Positions 1-7,664 of a DNA stretch of 10,654 bases are shown here, piece after piece. The notes under the pieces were generated by a model, which did not search any database, was not told the DNA's origin, and saw nothing but the letters and a program-made list of their open reading frames with translations. Where the stretch lies: assembly GCA_016946835.1 (NCBI GenBank), contig JACVTC010000731.1, positions 1 to 10,654 of the forward strand, read 5' to 3'. Every line of letters starts with the position of its first letter. Position 1 is the first letter of the stretch. The position numbers were made by a program, and so were the translations under genes. This DNA is from Neocallimastix lanati (nom. inval.) (lineage: Eukaryota > Neocallimastigomycota > Neocallimastigomycetes > Neocallimastigales > Neocallimastigaceae).

Positions 1-263
1 ACGTGATGTCCATAAGGCTTTCCCTCAGATGATTATTTCACCCAACCCTGATACTACGCTTTGAATTGAAGCATAGACCTTGATGATTGTAAAATTTCCA
101 ATCGCCAATGATTACACCCACTAGGGAGGAGTTAATGGTTCCGTTTCTGATGCTCGTGGTCATTAGAGATATATGTAGGAACGTTAGGAATTCATCTCCG
201 GGCAGTGTGTAACGACGATTGAGAGCGGCGAAGCTGATACAGTATGCCAATAACTCATCACCT

Positions 264-284
264 TACAGTTAATTAATAACTGTA
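264..284. other. Perfect 7-bp hairpin in the left island
   Basis: TACAGTT (264-270) is followed by a 7-nt AT loop and AACTGTA (278-284), a perfect inverted repeat. It lies four bases before a second, stronger hairpin. It could be an RNA stem on either strand or chance in a T/A-rich loop region. Confidence 0.5.
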
Positions 285-288
285 TGGC

Positions 289-313
289 CATATGGGAGAT
301 GGGTACCCATATG
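289..313. other. Perfect 8-bp hairpin just before a T30 run
   Basis: CATATGGG (289-296) pairs perfectly with CCCATATG (306-313) around a 9-nt loop. The alternative palindrome GGGTACCC (301-308) overlaps it. Twelve bases later the T30 run begins. Read on the + strand this resembles the 3' end of a Pol III transcript. No family was recognised. Confidence 0.55.
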
Positions 314-324
314 TGCAAGTCTAT

Positions 325-325
<1 letters not shown>

Positions 326-355
<30 letters not shown>
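326..355. repeat. Homopolymer T30
   Basis: Thirty consecutive T residues mark the sharp boundary between the balanced-composition island and AT-rich DNA. Similar runs recur at 2477-2505, 6497-6532, 7103-7132 and 10141-10173, so this may simply be genomic style. It could also end a Pol III transcript. Confidence 0.9.
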
Positions 356-357
<2 letters not shown>

Positions 358-584
358 TATTAAATTTTATAATAATTGTTCTTAAAAAATCATTTAATTA
401 ATAATTATTTCTTATTTTTTATACCATTTTTTAACTATAAGTTTGATTATTATCAAATATAAATATATTAAATTATGAAATTATGAAATAAAATATTTAT
501 TTAATTATTATTTAATTATTTATTTATATAAAAAAAATTTATAATATAAAATGGGGAGTGTGCATTTCGAAAATAAAAATAAGA

Positions 585-705
585 AATAAGAAAACTTTTT
601 TTTAAACATTAAAAAATAAAATAAAATAATAAGAAAACATTTTTTTTAAACATTAAAAAAAATAAAATAAAATAAATAAAAATTTATTTTTTAAGCATTA
701 AAAAA
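585..705. repeat. Tandem repeat of about 43 bp, two good copies and one degenerate
   Basis: The segment AATAAGAAAAC followed by a T run, AAACATT, and an A/T run occurs at 585 and again at 628. A third weaker version, with AAGCATT in place of AAACATT, starts near 671. The unit is AT-rich, so copy boundaries are approximate. Confidence 0.6.
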
Positions 706-748
706 TAAAAAATAAAAAATAAAAAATAAAAAATAAAAAATAAAAATA
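704..748. repeat. (TAAAAA)n microsatellite
   Basis: About seven near-perfect TAAAAA hexamers decay into TAAA and TAA units. It is a simple repeat with no sign of function. Confidence 0.75.
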
Positions 749-911
749 AAATAAATAAATAATAAATAATTAATAATTAAATAATTATTTAAATAATTAT
801 ATAATTAATTAAAAAAAGGTTTATTATTTTAAATATTAAAAAAAAAAAAAAAGTTTCAAAGCATTTAAAAGTATATTTATTAAATATTTTATTGAAAAAT
901 TTTAATTATCA

Positions 912-1813
912 ATGAAAGTCAATATAGAAATTGAAATAAGTTAAACAAATCGAGGAAATGAACAAATTATTATTAATAAAAAACACAAATTTAATTTTTC
1001 ATTTCAAAGGAAAGATAAATCAAAAATTTATAGATGCACTGAATATAAGACTTTAAATAAATGTAAATCTTTAATTATTTTAAATAATAAAAAGGAGGTT
1101 TTAAAAAATGAAAGTTTACATAACCATCTAGAAAAAGAAATTGATGTATCTATATCAATAGCAAAGCATAAAATTAAGGAAGAAATTAAGAAAAATTCAA
1201 TTCCTATGGATATAAAACCTAAACATATATTTAATGCTGTTTCTCAAGAAATGGGACTTTTATGTCCCCAATATCGTACAATTAGATCCCAAATAATAAA
1301 AAATATAAATAAACAATTTCCTCCAAACATAAAAAGTTTTGATGATATTCCCATTGAATCAGAATATTATAAAACTAAAAGAAATGAAAATTTTATGATA
1401 TTTAAAAATACTGATCTAATAATCTTTCAATCACCATTCCAAGCATATTTATTTTCGAATTATCATAAAAATATATTTGCGGACGGTACATTTTATGCAG
1501 CACCGAAATTTAGTTATCAGTTATTTATAACAAGAACTTATGTTGAGGAATTTAATATGTTTTACACTACTTCCATTTCTATATTAAAAAATAAAAAACA
1601 ATCTACATATGAAACATTATTTAAAGAAATAAAAAAAAATGCAAATAAATTTAGGAGTAATACATTAATTACTACAATTAATTTTCATTGTGATTTTGAA
1701 CAAGGTATATCTAATGCCGCAAAAAAAGTTTTTCCAAATATAAATATTAAATATGTGTTTAGCATTACAAAAGATCATTAGAAAAACAAAAAAAATATAT
1801 TATGTTATCATGA
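912..1813 (+). pseudogene. Decayed FLYWCH-MULE transposase (Mutator-like element)
   Basis: This encodes the N-terminal two-thirds of a MULE-type DDE transposase and is broken. From ATG 912 the frame reads ten codons (ending EIEIS) and hits TAA at 942-944. It then stays open to 1778. A FLYWCH-type zinc finger lies at about 987-1125: aromatic FNFSF, then SKIYRC, a second Cys in NKCKS, and LHNH as the paired His ligands. A KIKEEIKK linker follows. The MULE catalytic core starts near 1480 with ADGTF (first acidic residue) and includes CDFEQG (second acidic residue, about 1690). The frame ends at TAG 1779. One base lost near 1754-1757 shifts the frame: in the next frame HYKRSLE follows a second TAG (1760-1762) where a Trp is expected. 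The rest of the domain, including the third acidic residue, is absent. FLYWCH plus MULE is a usual pairing in these elements. A shorter open frame from ATG 1206 lacks the zinc finger and is unlikely to be functional. Confidence 0.85.
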
Positions 1814-1978
1814 ATAATAATAATATAATAATAATAATAGTATAAAAATAATAATAAATAAATTATTTTTTTTTATCAAAATATATTTATAAGCAAATAT
1901 GATTTTATACATTATATATTATATATTTACATATTATATTATTATTATTATTATTATCATATTATTATCATATTATAA
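1814..1978. other. AT-rich spacer with (TAA)/(TTA) repeats
   Basis: Short (TAA)n and (TTA)n arrays lie between the broken transposase and the RGS-like fragment. I see no continuation of the transposase and no terminal inverted repeat closing the element. Confidence 0.7.
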
Positions 1979-2149
1979 TTATACCTTTAAATCTTTAACA
2001 CATTTCATTTTAAGACTTTGACTAACTTCTAATGGACAAATAGCATGTTCACCTAAATATCTATTATATATTTCTTTGCCTTCATTAAATATATCTGAGG
2101 GTTTTGTATATAATTTTTTTTGGAAATTACAAACTTCATTAATAAAGAA
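1979..2149 (-). pseudogene. RGS-domain-like exon fragment, orphan
   Basis: On the minus strand a 55-codon segment begins after a possible acceptor (AG at 2151-2150). It reads FFINEVCNFQKKL, then a linker, then EIYNRYLGEHA and PLEVSQSLKMK, and stops at TAA 1981-1979. The order F-x-x-E-V-x-x-F/K, then A/E-x-x-I-Y-x-x-Y-L, then a P-L-E-V-x-x-S segment resembles helices 4 to 6 of a regulator of G-protein signalling domain. That match is from memory of the fold, not from a search. A possible donor, AAG|GTATAA, lies at 1985/1984, so it may be a complete internal exon. No preceding or following RGS exon is visible, so I call it a fragment or relic. It lies downstream of the UBE2O exons and in phase with the last of them. 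I do not recognise it as UBE2O sequence. Confidence 0.45.
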
Positions 2150-2454
2150 CTAGTTTATATTTATATAATATTTATGTTATGTATATTTTTTAATTTTATT
2201 TTTATTTTGAGAGTTTCGTAATAATTAATAAAAGTGATGAATAAAATAATTTTTTTTTTATTTATTATTTATTTATTTATTAATTTTATTATTATTAATT
2301 TTTGATAAATATGTTAATATATAATATAATAATATTTAATATAATTTTAATAATTAGTATTAATAATTAAGTTAAATTTATATAAATTTTTTATTAATTT
2401 TTATATAGTTAAATAAAATAAATATGTTTATACCAAAACTTCTATCTGATGTTA

Positions 2455-2505
<51 letters not shown>

Positions 2506-2544
2506 CAATTTATCTATTAAATTTATTAAATCTTATATCTTTAC
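2150..2544. other. AT-rich stretch after the last visible UBE2O exon
   Basis: This follows the splice donor that ends the last UBE2O exon (GTAAAG from 2544 on the minus strand). It contains (TA)n at about 2453-2476, T29 at 2477-2505 and otherwise plain AT sequence. I searched both strands for the rest of the UBC domain (a helix ending in a PYYNE-like motif) and found none. Confidence 0.65.
2453..2505. repeat. (TA)n followed by T29
   Basis: About twelve TA units run directly into 29 T residues. It is a simple repeat inside the presumed last UBE2O intron. Confidence 0.9.
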
Positions 2545-5500
2545 TTGAAGAATATTTGAATTTGGGGTCCATTCTTCTGTTTCGTCCTTTCCATGCCATG
2601 TTCCAAGTAAAGATAGACAAACTTTACCATCTTCATAAAGATTGGGATTCAATTTCCCCATACCTATAGTTAAAGAGTAATAGTGGACTAATGGTGGTGA
2701 ATATGGATAGTTACTTGGTATACAAATATCAAACATGAATACAGCTCCTAATATTAAAAATATATAATATAATATAATATAATATAATATAATAAAATAT
2801 AATATTTATATAAATTAGAATTATTTTTAAAATTATAATAATTAATAATAATAATAATGATAATAATAATAATAATTAAAATAATAATTATGATAATAAT
2901 TATAACAATAAAAAAAATAAATAAATAAAAACAATGATTATAATAATTATTATATTTATATTTATTTACATACCCTCATAAATAGTATCCTTAGGACCGA
3001 AAATGATGGCTCTTAATAGTTCTAATCTTGAAGAAAATGCTGCCACTATAATATCACCTACTTCTGAAAGCTCTGTAGACAGTAATTTATGCTCCTTCAT
3101 AATTGTTTTATAAAAACTTTTACTAAAAACATTATCGTTATTATCTATGAATTGATGGTTTTCTGGTGGATCTTCCAATAAAATGAAATTATTTAATTTT
3201 TTAGATTTATCTTTCGAATTTAATAAGGAAACTTTAATTTCTTCTTTTATTTTTTCTTTTATTTTTTCATTTTTATTATTGGTATCCTCAGTGGTATCAT
3301 TTTCTATATTGTTTATTTCTTCATTATCTATTTCATCATCTAATCTATTTGCTTCATTACTGTAATCCTTACTATCTATCATTTCTTCATCTTCATCAGT
3401 TTCCCATTCACTTTCATCATCGTCGGTTATCCATTCATCATCATTACTATTAACAACTTCAATTTCCATTCCATCTTTATCAATAACAACATCATTAACT
3501 TCAATATTCTTATCATTTTCTTTATCATCCTCGATGATTTCATAATTATCAAGATCACTTATGGTTATATAATCTTCATCCATTAAATCTTCATCTTCAG
3601 ATATGGTGATTATTTGATGAGGAAAAACATAATGAATATTATTGGATGGACAACAGTGTACACCTATTTTTCCTAAATGATTTGGATCATTGATTGAAAC
3701 AATTTCACCTACCCAATCTTGTTTAGCTTCTTCTTCACTTATACCTGGACATTGACTCTCAATTGGTTTCATATCAGTTGTAATAAGGACTCTTTCACCC
3801 AATCTTTGGGTATACGTTGGATGAGATGAAATTTCATATATAGATTGTTCTTTTGTTTCCTTTAATAAAAAAAAAAAAAAATAAAAAATAACAAATAAAA
3901 TAAAAAATAATTATAAAAAATAAAAATAAAAATAAAACAATAAATAAATAATTATAATAATAAAAATAAATAAAAATATAAAATATAATATAATATAATA
4001 TAATAAAATTTAATAAAAGAAAAGAAATGAAAATATTAAAATCACTTTGAATTATATATAACTGCTCATATGGTGATTTAAATTATCAATATTATTATTA
4101 TTATTTATGTACTTACAATATTTTTACTTTCTTTATCAATATGTTCTAACCATTGAACTTCACAAACTCTTTCTATTGCATTTACTGATTTTATAACTCC
4201 AACTTTAACATTAGCTAATGATTTAGTAGCTTTAAATTCTTCTTGTAAATATACAAAATCAGTAGGCCAAAAATCCTTTTAAAAAATTAATATAAAAATT
4301 TATTTTTTTTTAAAAAAAAAAAAAAAAAATTCAATAATAGTGAATAAATACGTATAATTTTGTTTTTTATTTTTTGTTTTTTTTTTATTATTATGTAATC
4401 CTTTACTTGATCATCAATATTATAACAAGTTAATAAATCTGTACTCTTAATATTTTTAGTTATTGTGCCATCTTGCCATTGAACATCTACATAACTTTTT
4501 ATTTTTATAATTTTCTATTTATAATAATTTATTAAAAAAAAAATAATGATAATAATAATAAATTTGTAAAAATAATAATATTAAAATAAAATAAAAAAAA
4601 AAAAAAAAAAAAAAAAGCATTAGTAATATTAATATTAATATTAATAAAGAAGAACATTAACAATGTTAATATTAATAAGAAAAAAGAACAATAATAATAT
4701 TAGTGTTAATAAAAATGATCAATAGTTATAATATTAATATTGATATAAAAAAAAAGATAAAACATTAATAATGATATAAAGATATAAATAAAAAAGAATA
4801 ATTATAGTATTTATATCATAATAATATTATTATTATCATGAATATTTACTTACAAAGCATGGATTTATTAAGCCATTAAAACTTTCTACTCCATAATCTA
4901 TAAAAAAAATATACATATAAAAAGAAAATATATATATTTAATTATACATATAGATCCATAGTTTCATATAATAAACTATATAATAGTATAATCATTATTA
5001 ATAAATATAAATTTTCATTATATTCTACCTTTAGCTTCATCTTTTGAATGAAATTGAATTAAAGCACCTAAACACATAGCTTGATATTCATGAATACTTC
5101 TTAAAATAGTAAGAGAAGATATATCTTTGATTGAAAATGGTGGTGGGTGTTCATTATCCTCAGTAGTTTCAACTTTTAAATTTTTATATTGCCAATCTAT
5201 GTAAACGTTAGATATTTGAGTCATAATTATATAGCCAGTTGTATTACTTGGTTTGTATTCTCCTTTAACCCATTTAGCATCTTTAAATGTTGATTTATGA
5301 TAGGCTTGAACTTTTATTCCCGGATATACTCGTTCAATACAAAAACGGCTGGAATCCGGATATTTATCTTCCATTTTTATATCCATTGATGAAACTATAC
5401 ATATAGAACCATCTGAAAATCTAACATATACATCATCATATACATCCCTAACAATACCAAACCAATTATTAAGTAATACACATGTTCCCTATTAATAATT

Positions 5501-5646
5501 TAATTACAAAAAAAGAAAAAAAAAAAAAAAAAAAAAGAAAAAAAAAATAAAAAAATAAAAAAGATATTAACAAAAACAATTAATAAATTATAAAGAATTT
5601 CATTGTCATAAAATATTATTAATAAATTAATATCAATTTTTAAAAG

Positions 5647-5695
<49 letters not shown>

Positions 5696-6027
5696 TACCT
5701 TCTTCTATATCATAATAATTTACTAATTTGATAGTATCTATGTCTTTAAGAATTGTTATTTCATTATTCTCATTGTATGTTGATTGAAGATCCACTATTA
5801 CTCGAACATTTATAACAGTTCCTGTTTGCTGTTTATTGCCTTTTTCGACTGGATATCTCGTAATATCACCTAATTTTAAATATCTATCTAAACAAATTAA
5901 TTTATTTTCATTGACATCTCGAGAATCCTCATTTTCTTCCATAAATGATACTCTTACATGTTTTTGTTGTAACGGTTCCTTTTTTATTATTATTTAAACA
6001 AATATAGATATTAAAATGTAAGAAAAA

Positions 6028-6060
<33 letters not shown>

Positions 6061-6300
6061 TTAATTTATAAAATTTTATGGTGTTTGGACAAATATATAT
6101 TTATATGAAAAGGAAAAGTTAATTATATATTTGAAAAAAAAATAAAAAATAAAAAATAAAAAATAACAATGAAATAAAAAAAAAATTACAATTTCAACAT
6201 CACTATCCTCATCAACATATTCATCGTCAAGTGTGGTCATAATAACTATTCCAACCTTCTCTTCATTATTTTTTAAACATACAACATCCTCGGTAAAGAA
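2545..6300 (-). CDS. UBE2O: UBE2O-type (E3-independent) E2 ubiquitin-conjugating enzyme, partial at both ends
   Basis: This large hybrid E2/E3 enzyme forms a ubiquitin thioester and transfers ubiquitin itself. In animals it acts on unassembled and basic proteins. Exons from GT-AG boundaries: 6300-6190, 5978-5699, 5488-5029, 4897-4854, 4514-4407, 4275-4117, 3859-2974 and 2747-2545, about 750 residues. SH3-like CR1/CR2 regions come first, with HVRVSF, GTVINV, DVQWQDGTI, DFWPTDFV and YEISSHP all matching the family order. An acidic linker follows (DDEW, SEWETDEDEE), then a Lys-rich helical stretch. The UBC fold runs from about FYKTIMKEHKLL to SNILQ, with the catalytic Cys at 2619-2617 in GKVCLSLLGTW, and LNPNLY and a Pro-rich PYSPP before it. 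All junctions keep phase except exon 2 to exon 3, which has one base too many. The start exon was not found; ATG 6361 (four codons, weak donor GTTATA) is a poor candidate. The UBC C-terminal half is missing from the window. Confidence 0.9.
2756..2800. repeat. (TATAA)n pentamer array in a UBE2O intron
   Basis: Repeated ATATA/TATAA pentamers occur in the intron between the two UBC-coding exons. A related array lies at about 3978-4008 in the intron between the sixth and seventh exons. Confidence 0.75.
3975..4010. repeat. (TATAA)n pentamer array in a UBE2O intron
   Basis: Several tandem ATATA/TATAA units lie in the intron between the exons at 4275-4117 and 3859-2974. It is the same motif as at about 2756-2800. 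Confidence 0.7.
4593..4616. repeat. Homopolymer A24 in a UBE2O intron
   Basis: Twenty-four A residues lie in the 339-bp intron between the exons at 4897-4854 and 4514-4407, the longest resolved intron of the gene. The rest of this intron is (ATTAAT)-type repeat with no coding sequence. Confidence 0.85.
5647..5690. repeat. A18 followed by (TA)n in a UBE2O intron
   Basis: The array starts within ten bases of the 5' splice donor of the intron between the second and third resolved exons. On the gene strand the order is donor, (AT)n, then T18. Confidence 0.85.
6028..6060. repeat. (TAA)n microsatellite in a UBE2O intron
   Basis: About eleven TAA units lie in the intron between the exons at 6300-6190 and 5978-5699. 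Confidence 0.85.
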
Positions 6301-6494
6301 CTTTATATATATTATAAAATTAATGGTAATATAAAAATATTATTATAACAATAAATGGCATTTAATAATTAATCAATATACAATATTTTTGATAATTGTA
6401 AAGTAAATGAAAATAAAATAATAGTAACAATTTAAATATATATATAAAAATTATTATTAAAATGTCTAAATGACACTTAATATAAATATATATA

Positions 6495-6496
<2 letters not shown>

Positions 6497-6532
<36 letters not shown>
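6497..6532. repeat. Homopolymer A36
   Basis: This is the longest homopolymer in the window, with thirty-six A residues and interrupted A runs after it. Confidence 0.9.
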
Positions 6533-6534
<2 letters not shown>

Positions 6535-7099
6535 AAAAAAAAAGAAAACATAAATTTATAAAAAATATACAATATTTGTAAATTAATTTTAAATTATTGT
6601 TATCATTACTAATTGCTATTTAAAATGGATAACAATTATATTGATAAAATGTATAAAACAAAAATTAAATATGATAAAATTGAAATAATAATATATAAAT
6701 GCGATTCTTTAAAAAATTATTAATAATTTATAATATAATAAAATTATAATATAATAATAATTTAATAAATTGTACATTTGAAGACTTTAGTTGTTTCATA
6801 TTATATATTATTTATTTTTTATATACTTTTTTCCTTTTTATTATATAATAATTTTTATTTTTTAAAAATATATATGTAGAAAGCTTTTATTTTTTTTATA
6901 CCCCACTAATTAATATTGTATATTTAATTTGTATTTTTTTTTTATTTGTATTTTTATATTTCTAATTTTGATTTTTAAAAATTATATATTCTAATTAATT
7001 ATGAAAATTATTATGATTGGATATAAAATTCATATTAGCAATAATAATAATGTTAAATTTTATTAAAAAATATATATATATAATTAAAATACCTCAATA

Positions 7100-7102
<3 letters not shown>

Positions 7103-7132
<30 letters not shown>
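7103..7132. repeat. Homopolymer A30
   Basis: Thirty A residues in intergenic DNA. A T20 run follows at 7222-7241, so the roughly 90-bp piece between them could fold back on an A:T stem. Confidence 0.9.
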
Positions 7133-7135
<3 letters not shown>

Positions 7136-7255
7136 CGAATTATTATTGAAAAATGTTTTTTTTACATTTATTATTTACTTATTATTATTAAAATGTGAAT
7201 TTATGGTAATTCATATGTTTCTTTTTTTTTTTTTTTTTTTTAGTATTTAAAATTT

Positions 7256-7324
7256 TTAATAAGCCATTCTTTGAGAAATAGTTAGGACTGAAAGATATTC
7301 CATATATTTTTTCCACTTTTCATT
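7256..7324 (-). other. Short coding-like remnant of unknown origin
   Basis: On the minus strand 22 codons read with a normal amino-acid mix (EKWKKYMEYL, then SVLTISQRMAY) and end in TAA at 7258-7256. The codons before it are only Ile/Asn repeats up to a stop. The composition stands out from the surrounding desert, and the piece could be a terminal exon or a relic. I do not recognise it, and chance cannot be ruled out at this length. Confidence 0.25.
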
Positions 7325-7505
7325 AATAATTATTATTATTTAAAATTTAATTATTAGTTACAAAAAATAAAATTTTAATTTTTAGGTATATTTTATAATC
7401 ATTAATATTTTATAGTCATATTTATCAAATTAAGAAAATTCCTCCAAAATGAATAATTAAATGAATAATTAAAAAAATAAAAAATAGAAAATAATATTTA
7501 TTTCA
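7325..7505. other. AT-rich intergenic stretch
   Basis: Nothing is recognisable here apart from a T-rich segment ending in TTTCAG at 7501-7506, which looks like a 3' splice acceptor for the patch that follows. Confidence 0.6.
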
Positions 7506-7620
7506 GAATACTCTCATGTGTAGGCCATTATAGCCCTGTAGAGTATATTATGTTGAGGACTTTGTGAATCATGAAGTAGTAGAGCTCCCTACTATTCCAA
7601 CTAAATCGAATATACAAAAG
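7506..7620. other. GC-richer patch with two hairpins, candidate ncRNA or decayed exon
   Basis: About 115 bases are clearly less AT-rich than their flanks. ATACTCT (7508-7514) pairs perfectly with AGAGTAT (7540-7546), with GGC and GCC facing each other inside. TAGTAG (7577-7582) pairs perfectly with CTACTA (7589-7594) around a 6-nt loop. The patch starts after TTTCAG and ends before AAAA|GTGATT, so it resembles an internal exon. All three + frames contain stops, however. Coding-like pieces occur on both strands (+: VGHYSPVEY and, in another frame, VEDFVNHEVVELPTIP; minus: SRELYYFMIHKVLN). It may be a decayed exon or a small structured RNA, and I cannot tell which. Confidence 0.35.
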
Positions 7621-7621
7621 T

Positions 7622-7622
7622 G

Positions 7623-7660
<38 letters not shown>
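7622..7660. repeat. (ATT)n microsatellite
   Basis: About thirteen ATT units directly follow the hairpin patch. Confidence 0.9.

Positions 7661-7664
<4 letters not shown>

Larger units (their letters stand above)
1..325. other. Compositional island with near-balanced base content, possible ncRNA or foreign/chimeric segment
   Basis: This stretch has far more G and C than the rest of the non-coding window and contains no long A or T runs. It stops abruptly at a run of 30 T. The + strand is full of stops in the frame I followed. The minus strand is open in one frame from about 261 down to 38, roughly 73 residues ending in SKRSIRVG, but I recognise no protein family. The right edge carries two perfect hairpins (264-284 and 289-313). 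In AT-rich genomes such islands are often structural RNAs, and a T run directly after the hairpins is what a Pol III transcript would need. I saw no convincing A box, no good B box, and no tRNA, U-snRNA or SRP motif. Transferred DNA, a transposon edge or an assembly chimera are equally possible. The island touches the window edge and may continue beyond it. Confidence 0.5.
356..911. other. AT-rich non-coding stretch with tandem repeats
   Basis: No coding sequence is visible. It holds one small less AT-rich patch (about 551-570), a roughly 43-bp tandem repeat (585-670 plus a degenerate third copy), an array of TAAAAA hexamers (about 704-745) and an A15 run at 838-852. It directly precedes the decayed transposase gene and may include that element's 5' end. 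Confidence 0.7.
6301..7255. other. AT-rich intergenic stretch upstream of UBE2O
   Basis: This should contain the UBE2O first exon and promoter, but I could not identify either. It holds A36 at 6497-6532, A30 at 7103-7132 and T20 at 7222-7241. A 32-codon + strand open frame (6625-6723, starting MDNNYIDKMYKT and ending CDSLKNY) has slightly less extreme composition than its flanks but no recognisable similarity. The other frames here are mostly poly-Lys, poly-Phe and Ile/Tyr translations of simple repeats. Confidence 0.6.

Noticed and set aside
137-147. GGTTCCGTTTC as a Pol III B box
   Set aside because: It matches only about eight of eleven consensus positions, lacks the core GTTCRA, and has no properly spaced A box or tRNA fold.
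1979-2149. Reading this segment as the missing UBE2O C-terminus
   Set aside because: It lacks the expected helix and PYYNE-type motif and reads more like RGS helices, so I kept it as a separate fragment.
2424-2669. Open frame on the + strand through the (TA)n and T29 tract and over the UBC exon
   Set aside because: It is mostly Ile/Tyr and Phe runs from simple repeats and antisense to the well-supported UBE2O exon.
3183-3365. Small + strand open frame rich in Phe and Ser
   Set aside because: It lies entirely antisense to the acidic linker exon of UBE2O, and its composition is the complement of Glu/Asp/Lys codons.
6350-6361. ATG with four codons as the UBE2O first exon, minus strand
   Set aside because: It fits in phase, but the donor GTTATA is weak, the intron would be only 49 bp, and such a short ATG-to-GT segment is expected by chance. 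It is kept only as a poor candidate.
7017-7250. Open frame containing a poly-Lys stretch and a poly-Phe end
   Set aside because: It exists only because A30 and T20 contain no stops. No domain is visible and the composition matches intergenic DNA.
7622-7660. CRISPR-like or regulatory repeat array
   Set aside because: It is a plain (ATT)n microsatellite with no spacers, and the genome is eukaryotic in organisation.
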